Origin: Pimelobacter simplex
Lineage (GTDB): Bacteria > Actinomycetota > Actinomycetes > Propionibacteriales > Nocardioidaceae
Reading direction: 5' to 3'
NCBI RefSeq assembly: GCF_024662235.1
Contig: NZ_CP096278.1
Location: 1 to 61,745, forward strand
Length of the DNA: 61,745 nt
Part shown: positions 26,401 through 33,608 of the stretch, one piece after another
How the letters are laid out: each line of letters starts with the position of its first letter
Position numbering within the stretch: position 1 is the first letter of the stretch
Notes under the pieces: generated by a model
Told to the model about the DNA's origin: nothing
The model's database searches: none
What the model saw: only the letters and a program-made list of their open reading frames with translations
Position numbers and translations under genes: made by a program

Positions 26401-29384
26401 CCCTCGACCTCGTCGGCGACCTCGACCCGCTTCTGCTCCATGAGTGCCTGGGCAAGGTCGGTCGCCGGCCGCCGGCCGGTGCCCCAGTCGTTGGTCGCGC
26501 GGATGCCCGCTCGCTGGCCGCGGACCTCCCACTCCCCTGGCAGCGGGTTCTCGACCCGCACGGTGGAGTCGTCGAGCAGCTCGGCCAGGAACTGTTGGTG
26601 CAGCTCGGCGCTGATCCAGACCGCGCCGAGGCGAGCCTCGATCTCGTCGACGCCGATCGGGTCGGGCAGCACCTCGCGCAGAGCGTCGACGTTGACCTGG
26701 AACCGGTCGTCGACGGCGGCCGCCTCGATCGCGGCGTCGAGCTTGGCCCGGACGTCGCCGGAGAGGTACTCCGGGGCGTGCACGAGCTGCCCGCTCTTGG
26801 GGTCGTCGTAGACCAGGTCGCCGAGCCGGGCGCGGGCCTCTGTCTCGTCGACGCCGAGGAGGCGTGCGACCAGCGGCAGCTCGACCCGACCGGTCTGGTC
26901 GAGCGAGAGCGCGATCGCCTCGGAGGGCGTCTCGGCGCCCTGCTGGACCGGCCGCGGGGCGCCCACGCGCTGCACGAGCAACGAGGACGGCGTGCTCGTC
27001 TGGGTCTCTTCGTCGAACCGCTCCAGCGCCCGCACGAGCGCGCTGTGCGGGTCCTGGCGGAAGGTGACCATCGAGCGTGGGGTGATCCGGGCCATCACCT
27101 CAGCCCCGCGCTCGGCCTCGCCGGTAGCCGGGTCGATCACCGCGGCGCCGGTCTCGGGGTCCGTGACCGGCTCGTAGCGACCCGTGCCGCGCAGCGCGTA
27201 CCGGTTCAGCGGGCCGTACTTCTCGACGTAGGCGTCGTACCTGCTGCGCAGAGCCGACCGCTGCTCGGCCAGCGCCGAGGTGTCCTCGGCGTCGCGGGCC
27301 TCGGCCTCTAGCACGCCGCGGGCGCCGTCGCGCAGCTCCAGCAGGAGCCGCAGCTCGGCCGCCTGCGTCTTGGGCACCGCGAGCGGCTCCAGGCGGCCGC
27401 CGTGGGCGACCTGGAATCCCGCCGTCGCGGGGTCCGCGACGATCGTGCCGTCCCACAGGTCCGTGAGCTGCGAGACCGCCTCGGCCCGCTCGAGCGCCTG
27501 CTCCTCCCTCTCCTCGCTGAATCCCTGCCCGCGCTCGCGGGCACGGGACACGACGTCGGACAGGGCGAGAGCCAGTTGCCCTTCGAGCGCACCCAGGTCG
27601 CTGCTGACCACGTGCACGGTCTCGCCGCCGTACATGCCGGTGCCGACCCGCAGGGTGCCCAGGAGGTGATCGGGGTGCTCGTCGAAGTAGTTGTTGACCC
27701 GGACCATGACCGGGCCCTCAGGTCCCTCGACCTGACGCGGGCCGACCGTCTCCCACAGCAGGTCGCGCGGCGGGACGCCGTCCGCGCGACGCTGGAAGAT
27801 GAGGATGTCGGTGACCGCCTCGGTACCGGCGGCCCGACGGTGGGCACCCGAGGGGAGGCGGACGGCGCCGACGAGGTCGGCCATCGCGTTCATCTCCCGG
27901 CGCGCCGCAGGGTTGGTGGCATCCATCGTGAAGCTGCTCGTCACGACCGCGACCATCCCGCCGGGGCGGGTCATGGCCAGCGACTTGATGATGAAGTGGT
28001 TGTGCATCGAGTGCCCGCCGGCGTTATGGCGCGGGTCGTACAGCGCGACGTCGGCGAACGGGACGTTCCCGATCACCGCGTCGAAGTGCCCGCGCGGGAA
28101 CCGGGTCTCAGCGAACGACTCCGTGCGGATGTCGGCCTGCGGGTACAACCCGCGTGCGATCGCCGCCGTCGTCGGGTCCAGCTCGACGCCCACCATGCGC
28201 GCTGTCTCGGGCGCCATGCCGATGAACGTCCCCGATCCACAGCCCGGTTCGAGCACGTCTCCGCCGTCGAACCCAAGATCGCGCAGCGTGATCCACATCT
28301 GGTCGACGTAGGACGCATCGGTGTAGTGAGCGTTGATCGTCGTGCGTCGCGCCGCGTCGTAGGCCTGCTCGTCGAGCAGACCTCTCAGCTCTTCACGCTC
28401 CGCCGCCCACTCGGGGCGCTCGTCGTCGAAGACCTGCGGGATCGCACCCCACGACGACCACCGAGCCAGCACCTGCTGTTCCTCGGCCGTCGCCGGCCGC
28501 GCTGCGGCCTCGATCTGGCGCGACGTCGCGATCGCGGCCACGTTCGCCGCGAACCGCGCCTTCGCGCCCGACGGCGCGAGCTGGCTCTGCGCGTGCGGCC
28601 GGAAGACCGGCCCGAGGGCTACGCCTCGGTCGCGGCGCTCTCCGGCGGCAGGAACGGAGCCAGCGCCTGAATCCGCTCGCTCAGCTCCGCCTCGCTCATC
28701 TGCGCCGGGTCGCGGTCCAGCCGCACCAGCTGCAGCAGCGCCAGAAGCCGATCCTGCTGCTCCTCCTGCTCCTCGCTGAGCAGCGGCTGGCTCCACCCCT
28801 CCCGCTCGGCTTCCTCGGTCGCCTCCGCCGTCAGCCGGGCGAGCTGCTCCTCGAGCATCGCCGGCGAGGGCAGCAGCCCCAGCAGCGTCTCCAGCTCTTC
28901 GGCCCGGCTCGACGGTTCCGCCGTCACCGAGTAGACCAGGTCCGTCAGGACCAGTTCCTCGGCCTGCCGCTGGAGCGTCCGAAGCTGCGCGACCCGGTCC
29001 AGGTACTCCAGCTCCGCCGGCAGCCCCTGCTCCAGCCGATCCTGCGTCGACGCTACCTGAGCGGCCACCGTCTCCCCCAGCGTCGTGAAGTACGCCGCCG
29101 GATCCTCCAGCGCTGCGTACCGCGTCGGAGCGTGGGTCCTCCAGTGCGCCTGCGCCAGCAGCCCGTACCGGTTCATCGACGAGTTCCTCTTCTCCGCCAT
29201 CCGCCGCAAATAGGTCGAGAGCCTCTTGATCTCCCGCTCGGACACCAGCCGCCGGCGGTCGCGGCGCAGGCGCCCGCGACGGTCGCCGGGACCGGTCGAC
29301 CCGCTGGACTCGATCGTCCGCGGCCGACTCGGGGGTGCCCCAGAGATCGAACGCCAGCTGCTCATCGCCATCCGCTCCCGCCAC
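23460..29384 (-). CDS. Giant DarB-like DNA methylase-helicase (anti-restriction type)
   Basis: Up to 1974 residues from GTG 29384 (GAGGGG ribosome site). Domains are an N6-type methyltransferase (LEPGCGSGTF, 378-387; GNVPF, 439-443), a long middle region, an SNF2-like helicase (HQVGAGKT, about 1090; VVDEAHMY, about 1252; ATATPLANS; RDGRGIRQGNQN, about 1605) and a coiled-coil end. Such fusions resemble phage P1 DarB, which guards incoming DNA from restriction. The N terminus is unresolved: residues of about 45-253 are Gly/Ala-rich and lie over a better coding frame (28619-29176), yet no ATG, GTG or TTG in this frame lies between that gene's stop and GTG 28541, inside the conserved part. The C terminus shares the bipartite tail of the relaxase (ALEASGHG 1921-1928, then ADARVSRAPENPRPHGRP). 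Confidence 0.85.
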   Translation of the reverse strand: MAGADGDEQLAFDLWGTPESAADDRVQRVDRSRRPSRAPAPRPPAAGVRAGDQEALDLFAADGGEEELVDEPVRAAGAGALEDPRSDAVRSAGGSGGVLHDAGGDGGRSGSVDAGSAGAGAAGGAGVPGPGRAASDAPAAGRGTGPDGPGLLGDGGTVEPGRRAGDAAGAAALAGDARGAARPADGGGDRGSRAGGVEPAAAQRGAGGAAGSASGAAAAGAAGPRPGADERGGAERADSGAGSVPAAGERRDRGVALGPVFRPHAQSQLAPSGAKARFAANVAAIATSRQIEAAARPATAEEQQVLARWSSWGAIPQVFDDERPEWAAEREELRGLLDEQAYDAARRTTINAHYTDASYVDQMWITLRDLGFDGGDVLEPGCGSGTFIGMAPETARMVGVELDPTTAAIARGLYPQADIRTESFAETRFPRGHFDAVIGNVPFADVALYDPRHNAGGHSMHNHFIIKSLAMTRPGGMVAVVTSSFTMDATNPAARREMNAMADLVGAVRLPSGAHRRAAGTEAVTDILIFQRRADGVPPRDLLWETVGPRQVEGPEGPVMVRVNNYFDEHPDHLLGTLRVGTGMYGGETVHVVSSDLGALEGQLALALSDVVSRARERGQGFSEEREEQALERAEAVSQLTDLWDGTIVADPATAGFQVAHGGRLEPLAVPKTQAAELRLLLELRDGARGVLEAEARDAEDTSALAEQRSALRSRYDAYVEKYGPLNRYALRGTGRYEPVTDPETGAAVIDPATGEAERGAEVMARITPRSMVTFRQDPHSALVRALERFDEETQTSTPSSLLVQRVGAPRPVQQGAETPSEAIALSLDQTGRVELPLVARLLGVDETEARARLGDLVYDDPKSGQLVHAPEYLSGDVRAKLDAAIEAAAVDDRFQVNVDALREVLPDPIGVDEIEARLGAVWISAELHQQFLAELLDDSTVRVENPLPGEWEVRGQRAGIRATNDWGTGRRPATDLAQALMEQKRVEVADEVEGPDGRKRRVINPVETTAAQEKADALQERFGEWVWEDPQRASELAEIYNRRFNSIRLRDYSSAGDYLTLPGLTASIQLRDHQRAAVARMIAEPSVGLFHQVGAGKTLEMICGATEMKRMGLVSKPAVVVPNHMLEQFSREWLQAYPRARVLAASTADLTGDKRRLFVARAAANDWDAIILTQGAFKKIGLSADFESEYIARQLSELRTGLDAAKGADSMSVKRIEKKILAVEERHKKALAMPRDPGVNFQDAGIDYLVVDEAHMYKNLATVSNMRDAAIEGSQQATDLHMKLEYLRGKHGDRVATMATATPLANSVTEAYVMQRYLRPDLLEAAGVTSFDGWAATFGSQVTEMEMGPAGGFRLKTRFAKFQNVPEMLRMWHVFADVKTAEDLNLPVPELAPRASDGKRDIETVVLQPTPELEDYIAEIADRAEKVASKAVSAAEDNMLLISTDGRKAALDLRLVDQDARQSGTVKLDAVANKILTRWEATRDNVYLDEVTGQPSEIRGGMQMVFCDLGTPNATRWDAYNELRAKLIDGGMPPDGIRFIHDAKNDAAKARLFASARSGHVAVLIGSTGKMGVGTNVQARLTDLHHIDCPWRPADLEQRDGRGIRQGNQNAEVGMFRYVVERSFDAYSWQTVGRKATFIAQVMRGRLDTREIEDIGDTALSAAEAKALASGNPLVLEKASADAAYQKLRRQEVAFHRAQAALRQTRHSAEARIERREGEVAALRTAAGRTIDTTGEAFTMRVAGHLATTRPDAAASIAAWATRNQPVILATSRHDEPLALGTLGGHEVTVTGDRSLLGSDHMVMVGLRDVPGSEHRTSLRELQSASVGTIRAIENKAVAIERRIGTYEAEIAEAHRTVADVDSKIGRPFPHAGDLATARARVEEVDAALAAQAAPPEPAQAAPSAPGAGGAELSPAARAALEASGHGRRPTGSTISQAAPTDPTQRTASGDPADARVSRAPENPRPHGRPLGR
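28619..29176 (-). CDS. TnpV-like protein overlapping the giant gene
   Basis: A 185-residue protein from ATG 29176, with an AGAGGA ribosome site 8 bases before it. The opening MNRYGLLAQAHW...EDPAAYFTTLGE is typical of TnpV proteins of mobile elements (function unknown), and the rest is Glu/Leu-rich helix. Codon third positions are strongly G/C in this frame, unlike the overlapping giant frame, so this frame is the one under selection. The giant ORF runs through in another frame and emerges after this gene stops at 28619. Either the two are overlapping genes, or a frameshift (natural, or an error) links them. Confidence 0.72.
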   Translation of the reverse strand: MNRYGLLAQAHWRTHAPTRYAALEDPAAYFTTLGETVAAQVASTQDRLEQGLPAELEYLDRVAQLRTLQRQAEELVLTDLVYSVTAEPSSRAEELETLLGLLPSPAMLEEQLARLTAEATEEAEREGWSQPLLSEEQEEQQDRLLALLQLVRLDRDPAQMSEAELSERIQALAPFLPPESAATEA

Positions 29385-29587
29385 GCGCCACCCCTCGGTC
29401 CTCCCGGTCCCCTCGATCTTTGCATGGGTTCCCTACCTTCGATGAGCGGCTTCTTCACGGCGGCCATCACCGACCCGCAGCGAGCCCGAGCGAGCCGGCG
29501 CAACCACGGTCGGCGAGGTACAGCAGTCTGCGCGCGGCCCCAACCTGAGCCGAGCGACACGCCCAAGCCTCCCCCAAATCCGCTTCT

Positions 29588-29598
29588 GTAACAGTTAC
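29588..29598. promoter_or_regulatory. Palindromic operator candidate GTAACAGTTAC
   Basis: A perfect 5-bp dyad with one central base, 10 bases before the ATG of the small RHH-like gene, where a self-repressor could bind. The 224 bases between the giant gene start and this small gene hold no other gene that can be supported. Confidence 0.45.
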
Positions 29599-29608
29599 GT
29601 CCGCAAGG

Positions 29609-29824
29609 ATGGGCGACATGCCCCAGCCGCACCGTGGAGAACGTGTCCTTCTCGGGACCCGTGTCCCTGAAGACATGGGTGAAGCTGTCAAGGCCGTCGC
29701 GAAGCGCAAAGGCTTCCGATCGGTCAGCGATTACCTCTTGGTTCTCGCGGCCCAGGACATCAACTACGACATCGCGGACCCCCGCGATGTGCACGCGCAC
29801 CCGGAGCTGCCGCTGACCGGATGA
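29609..29824 (+). CDS. Small ribbon-helix-helix-like protein
   Basis: A 71-residue protein. After a short arm, VLLGTRVPEDMGEAVKAVAKRKGFRSVSDYLLVLAAQ has the strand-helix-turn-helix pattern of RHH DNA-binding proteins. It starts at ATG 29609 (AAGG just before) behind a palindrome. Plausible roles are copy control of rep, transcription control, or antitoxin; no toxin gene follows, and the next gene is rep. Confidence 0.65.
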   Translation: MGDMPQPHRGERVLLGTRVPEDMGEAVKAVAKRKGFRSVSDYLLVLAAQDINYDIADPRDVHAHPELPLTG

Positions 29825-29831
29825 CGTGACT

Positions 29832-29880
29832 CGGGGCAGTGCCCCGAAAACGCGAAAGGCGACCGTTGCCCCGGTCGCCT
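29832..29880 (+). terminator. Two consecutive hairpins after the RHH-like gene
   Basis: CGGGGC-agt-GCCCCG (29832-29846) is followed by AGGCGACC-8 bases-GGTCGCCT (29857-29880), both perfect. They should end the short RHH-like transcript and separate it from rep. Confidence 0.7.
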
Positions 29881-30052
29881 TCGCTGAAGCTCTTAAACCT
29901 TCACGCTCCACTTGCCAAGGAGATGAACGAGGCGGCTATGCCGACTCACAGAAAGGTCGCTTCGTGCTGCCTACAGTAGACGACTCTGCCCGTTTTGCGG
30001 CACTCCCCCACGCGCTCGGATCGAAATTTTTTGGTTTCCTCCGGAGCGCGCG

Positions 30053-32266
30053 GTGAGCCGCCCCGTCGACCCCGCCGTCGAGGCGGCCCGCGAAGCCTGG
30101 GAACGCGTCGCCGTACGCCTCGCTGCCAACGGCCGCATGCGCGTCTCGCGCACCGGCAGGACGTTCGCGCGCCGAGGCGAGCGCGACGTCACCCCGGAGC
30201 TGCCCTCGCAGGTCGCCGCGGTGCTGCTGTACGACCAGCGCGGCTGCGCACCGGTCTTCGTGGTCGACCTCGACTCCAGCAAGGCCACCGCCGGCACCGT
30301 CGTCGACGCCGGCGTCGACGGCGTCGACGGCGTCGACGAGGACCTGGCCGCCATCGAGGCCCTCATGGACGACGCGGGCCTCAGCGCCCGCTTCTCCGAC
30401 CGCTCCGTCAGCGGTGGCCGGCACCTGTACGTGCCGCTGCGCACGCCGGTCTCCTACTTCGAGGCCCGCCAGGTCGCGGTCGCGCTCGAGGAGCTGTTCG
30501 CCACCGTCGACGCGATGCCGATGCGGGGCCTCACGGACGGCTGCATCCGCCCTCCGGGCGCCTGGCACCGTCGCGGTGGCCACCAGGTCCTCGACGGACC
30601 CATCGAGGCCGCAGAAGCCGCTCTCGACGCCCCCAACGACGACACCGCGTGGCACGCCTTCGCCCACACCGTGCTCGAAGCTGCTGAGGCGGCGCGCGAC
30701 GTGTCGCGGTCGGCCGAGCGCGACACGTCGCAGGTGGCCAGCCGCGACACCTCGACCACAGCCGCCGAGAACGACGCGCTATCTCAGCCCCCCGACACCG
30801 CCCGCACCACAGCGCTAGCCGCGCATGGTCAGACTGTTGCGCTATTCCCGCTAAACGGGATAGGCGAGCGCTACGAGGGTGCTGACACCCACGAAACACA
30901 CGAGGCCGCCGGCACCGCTACGCGTCGCCACAGCAAAAGGGCGAGATCTCCCCTCTCCTCACCGGCTTCGGTCCCCCACTCCCCCGCGGACGCGGCAGGC
31001 GAGGAACAGCTCGAGCCGCTCCGCGGCTGGACCGAGCCCGCCGCCGACTACCAGCACATCGCACGCACCGGCGAGTACGACCCCGAGGAGTACCGCCGCG
31101 CCGACGGCAGGCCCGCCACCGACTCCGACGTCCGCCAGCGCCTCATCTGGTCCTGCGTCGCCGCCGGCTGGGAGTTCGGCGACGTCGTACGCCGCCTCCA
31201 CGACGGCACCTGGCGCGGCCTGGCCGGCCTCTACGCGCGCTACAGCGACCAGCAGCGCCACGGCGCCCTGCGCCGCGACTGGCGCAAGGCCGTCGACCAC
31301 GAGCGCCGCCGACGCCAGCGGCGCTCAGAGCGCGACAAACGTGCCTTCCACGCCCCGCAGGAGAGCCGTGTCCGCACAACCACCACTAGCGGTCGTAAGA
31401 CACAGCGCGCGCGGGCACAGGAGGCCAGCAACAGCACGATGACTCGGTCCCAGGTCGAGCGGTTCGTCCGCGAATGGCTGGCGGCAGTCGAGCTGCTGAG
31501 CCAACCGACCAGCGACCTCACGGCCAGAGCCGTCCTGTACACCTTCGCCGCGCTAGCGCTCAGCAAGGGCACCGTCGAGCTCGACGTAGGGAACCGCAGC
31601 CTCGCGATTGGCGCCGACACCGACAACGGCACCGTCAGCAGGCTCCTGCGCCAACTCCTCAACGAACCCAGCGACCGAGCCTTGCTCGACCACGTCCAGA
31701 ACGGCCGCGGCATCCACGCCCACGTCGTCGCCCTGCGCATCCCACCGCTGCTCGCCCCCGCCTGCGCGGCAAAGCCCTGGCGACGCGGCCGCATCCACGG
31801 CATCCGAGCCGCCTTCCGCGAACTCGGCCGAGCGGCCGCGTTCGTCTACGACGTCCTCGAGCAGCTCGACGAGCCCGCCGGCGGCCGCGACATTGCCGCC
31901 CGGGCCCGCCTGAGCCCGTCCGCGACCTACGAAGCGCTCCAGGCCCTCGCCGCATGGGGCCTCGCGACCCGCGTCGACGGCGGCTGGACCCTCGGCGATG
32001 CCTCGCTGGCTCACCTGGCCGAACTCTTCGGCATCGACGAGGCCGTCCGCGCCCAGATCCAGCGCTACCGCGACGAGCGCCGCGCCTGGTGGACCTGGCT
32101 CGTCGACCACGGTCTCCTCGACCCGGCCTGGATCGCCCGACGCACCGCTCCCCCACCACAAGCCGAACATCCACCCCCGCCAGCCCCAACGCGATGGACC
32201 GACGACACCAGCTGCGTCGAACTCCTCCAGCGCGAGCTGGACGCCGTCGTCATCGCCGCCGGCTGA
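30053..32266 (+). CDS. Plasmid replication protein with AEP primase-polymerase domain
   Basis: GTG start at 30053 with a CCGGAG ribosome site; 737 residues. The N-terminal about 180 residues carry archaeo-eukaryotic primase motifs: VVDLDSS (D72, D74), SGGRHLYV (H124), and CIRPPGAWHRRGG (164-176). A low-complexity middle (about 215-325) contains a 66-bp DNA repeat, so this linker appears to be inserted or tolerant DNA. Residues about 330-455 are basic and helical; the C-terminal 260 residues include winged-helix-like segments (SPSATYEALQALAAWGL), suiting origin binding. It is probably the Rep initiator that primes its own origin; repeats around it suit an origin. Confidence 0.82.
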   Translation: MSRPVDPAVEAAREAWERVAVRLAANGRMRVSRTGRTFARRGERDVTPELPSQVAAVLLYDQRGCAPVFVVDLDSSKATAGTVVDAGVDGVDGVDEDLAAIEALMDDAGLSARFSDRSVSGGRHLYVPLRTPVSYFEARQVAVALEELFATVDAMPMRGLTDGCIRPPGAWHRRGGHQVLDGPIEAAEAALDAPNDDTAWHAFAHTVLEAAEAARDVSRSAERDTSQVASRDTSTTAAENDALSQPPDTARTTALAAHGQTVALFPLNGIGERYEGADTHETHEAAGTATRRHSKRARSPLSSPASVPHSPADAAGEEQLEPLRGWTEPAADYQHIARTGEYDPEEYRRADGRPATDSDVRQRLIWSCVAAGWEFGDVVRRLHDGTWRGLAGLYARYSDQQRHGALRRDWRKAVDHERRRRQRRSERDKRAFHAPQESRVRTTTTSGRKTQRARAQEASNSTMTRSQVERFVREWLAAVELLSQPTSDLTARAVLYTFAALALSKGTVELDVGNRSLAIGADTDNGTVSRLLRQLLNEPSDRALLDHVQNGRGIHAHVVALRIPPLLAPACAAKPWRRGRIHGIRAAFRELGRAAAFVYDVLEQLDEPAGGRDIAARARLSPSATYEALQALAAWGLATRVDGGWTLGDASLAHLAELFGIDEAVRAQIQRYRDERRAWWTWLVDHGLLDPAWIARRTAPPPQAEHPPPPAPTRWTDDTSCVELLQRELDAVVIAAG
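30821..30886. repeat. 66-bp inverted repeat, copy A (inside rep)
   Basis: This 66-bp segment inside the rep coding region is the reverse complement of 32363-32428 with one mismatch (65/66). It contains GCTATTCCCGCTAAACGGG, a version of the plasmid-wide TTTAGCGnnnnTAGCG element. In rep it encodes AHGQTVALFPLNGIGERYEG in the low-complexity linker. Confidence 0.9.
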
Positions 32267-32282
32267 CCTGCGCATCCGTGTC

Positions 32283-32321
32283 TAGCCGGTTTAGCCGGTT
32301 TAGCCGGTCTATCTGAGATAG
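32283..32321. repeat. Three tandem 9-bp repeats plus palindrome after rep
   Basis: TAGCCGGTT, TAGCCGGTT and TAGCCGGTC follow each other exactly, then CTATCTGAGATAG forms a perfect palindrome (32309-32321). It lies 17 bases after the rep stop. Related in period and core to the array at 23401; a candidate iteron site. Confidence 0.78.
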
Positions 32322-32362
32322 CCCGTTGATCCCCGACGGGGTGCGCCGGGGGCGTCGTAGGC

Positions 32363-32428
32363 GTCAGCACCCTCGTAGCGCTCGCCTATCCCGTTTAGCG
32401 GGAATAGCGCAACGGTCTGACCATGCGC
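32363..32428. repeat. 66-bp inverted repeat, copy B (after rep)
   Basis: Reverse complement of 30821-30886, 65 of 66 bases identical. On the plus strand it reads TTTAGCGGGAATAGCGC, two TAGCG cores 9 bp apart, with another TAGCGGGCT at 32432. The 251 bases between rep and the antitoxin gene hold only these repeats and a GAGGAGAGGGGAG copy (32459-32471). Confidence 0.9.
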
Positions 32429-32517
32429 TACTAGCGGGCTGATGCGAAGAAGGCGCCGAGGAGAGGGGAGCCGGCCGAGGCCGGGCGGTGCTGAGCGCGC
32501 CACCCGACCGACGGCGG

Positions 32518-32901
32518 TCAGCGCGTCTTGGAGTGCGTAGCGATGTACTCCTCGGCCGCCGAGCGGAGCACGGCGGAGAAGGGACGACCCTCCTCCTCGA
32601 CCAGGGCGAGGAACCGCTCATCGAGCATCGGCGGAACCCGCAGCCGCCACGACACCGACGCCTTTCCCTCAGGATCGAGCGCCGGACGGCCGCCGACGCT
32701 ACGGATCAGGTCGCGCTCCTCGTCGGTCCCGGCCGCCTCGAGCAGCATCGCGCGCGCGGCGGCGCGGGTCTGCGCCGTCCCCTCGTGCACCACCACATCG
32801 GCGGGAAGCTCGTAGTCGTCAGCGCCGACCTTCGCGGCCAGCGCAGAGCGCTCGCGATCCAGGCGCTCAGCCTCAGCGCGCATCTGCCTCTTGTTAGTCA
32901 T
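32518..32901 (-). CDS. BrnA-like RHH antitoxin
   Basis: A 127-residue protein. The C terminus (about 85-120: KASVSWRLRVPPMLDERFLALVEEEGRPFSAVLRSAAEEYI) has the basic strand and helix-turn-helix of RHH antitoxins; the N-terminal half is a charged coiled coil. ATG 32901 is preferred, with AAGGAG 11 bases upstream; GTG 32913 and ATG 32910 are possible. The start overlaps the end of the toxin-like gene. The toxin-first, antitoxin-second order is that of BrnT/BrnA. Confidence 0.7.
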   Translation of the reverse strand: MTNKRQMRAEAERLDRERSALAAKVGADDYELPADVVVHEGTAQTRAAARAMLLEAAGTDEERDLIRSVGGRPALDPEGKASVSWRLRVPPMLDERFLALVEEEGRPFSAVLRSAAEEYIATHSKTR

Positions 32902-33184
32902 CGTCGTCATCACTCCTTACGGCTTCCTCGGCCCGCTTCAGGGTCTTCTCCCGCAGCGGCATGACGTGAAAGATCTCCAGGTCCCGCGGTGGGGTACGGG
33001 TGAGCATGACCTCCAACATCGGCCCACCGAGGCTCGCCGGACCGATGTACAGATCGGGCCGCCGCTCCCCCACCCGTGGCTCATCGAACTCAGGGACGAG
33101 GTAGTGGTGATTCATCACCGCGTACAACGCCTCGTCACGGGGGACGCCGTGCTTGTCAGCACTGTCTGTCCACCTGATCGCCAT
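32894..33184 (-). CDS. BrnT-like toxin
   Basis: A 96-residue protein. KHGVPRDEALYAV near the N terminus and EIFHVMPLREKTLKRAEE near the C terminus match the helix and basic segments of BrnT ribonuclease toxins, with IGPASLGGPMLEVMLTR as the core strands. It ends with a DDDDD tail. ATG 33184 has no clear ribosome site, and a TGATACGAT -10-like box lies close upstream, so the message may be near-leaderless. Together with the next gene it should act as a plasmid-stabilising toxin-antitoxin pair. Confidence 0.65.
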   Translation of the reverse strand: MAIRWTDSADKHGVPRDEALYAVMNHHYLVPEFDEPRVGERRPDLYIGPASLGGPMLEVMLTRTPPRDLEIFHVMPLREKTLKRAEEAVRSDDDDD

Positions 33185-33193
33185 GACGCAATC

Positions 33194-33222
33194 GTATCAC
33201 AAAACCTCAGGTTTCGGGATAC
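33194..33222 (-). promoter_or_regulatory. Nested palindromes upstream of the toxin-antitoxin pair
   Basis: AAACCT-c-AGGTTT (33202-33214) sits inside GTATC...GATAC (33194-33222). It lies 10-38 bases upstream of the toxin start and overlaps the likely promoter, as expected for autorepression by the RHH antitoxin. Confidence 0.55.
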
Positions 33223-33264
33223 AAAAGGTCGAACATTTCCGGGCGTGAACTCTAGACCCAACGC

Positions 33265-33300
33265 GCTAGTCACGCTAAACTAGACATATCACAAAGCACA
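33265..33300 (+). promoter_or_regulatory. Repeated promoter/leader cassette, copy 1
   Basis: GCTAGTCACGCTAAACTAGA followed by CATATCACAAAGCACA. TAAACT is the likely -10, and CTAGT...ACTAG forms a dyad over it. Reverse strand reads TTTAGCGTGACTAGCG (9-bp spacing). It serves the gene at 33327. Confidence 0.75.
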
Positions 33301-33326
33301 GAAACATCACACCATCAGGAGGAAGC

Positions 33327-33608
33327 ATGACCACCACGCAGACCGCCGAGACGACCGAGGCCACCGTGACCCTCAAGGTCAGGATCGAGAACTACAGCGC
33401 CCAGGGCGAGGAGGTTCTCGCCTACGAGACCGCGACGGTGCCCGCCCTGCCTCGCGGAGCGAGCGCGGGGGACCGCCAGAACTGGTTCGACGACCACCTG
33501 TTCGCCTTGACGGGAACCGGTCAGACCACGGGGGACTGGTGCTACTTCCTGACCATCGTGGAGGCCAGCGACGAGGCGCTGATCGGCCAGAGCTTCGAGT
33601 GGCTGTGA
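33327..33608 (+). CDS. Small acidic accessory protein (93 aa)
   Basis: A 93-residue soluble protein with a strong ribosome site (AGGAGGAAGC before ATG). It opens with a Thr/Glu-rich arm, then a beta-rich region (VTLKVRIENYSAQGEEVLAYE) and an aromatic part (QNWFDDHLFAL, GDWCYFLTIVE). No family was recognised. The stop overlaps the next start as GTGA, so the two are co-translated. Driven by cassette copy 1; such small acidic plasmid proteins can be anti-restriction or DNA-mimic proteins, but nothing here proves that. Confidence 0.72.
   Translation: MTTTQTAETTEATVTLKVRIENYSAQGEEVLAYETATVPALPRGASAGDRQNWFDDHLFALTGTGQTTGDWCYFLTIVEASDEALIGQSFEWL

Noticed and set aside
24588..27311. Long plus-strand open frame opposite the giant methylase-helicase
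   Set aside because: Composition is typical of antisense frames, and the minus strand carries conserved helicase motifs.
29923..29979. Tiny ORFs with AAGGAG upstream of rep (for example an MPTHRKVASCC peptide)
   Set aside because: Spacing from the ribosome site is wrong for the first ATG and the peptide is only about 13 residues. A leader peptide is possible but cannot be supported.
32309..32503. Minus-strand 64-codon ORF after rep sharing a peptide with Rep
   Set aside because: The shared peptide comes only from the 66-bp inverted repeat; the rest is not protein-like.
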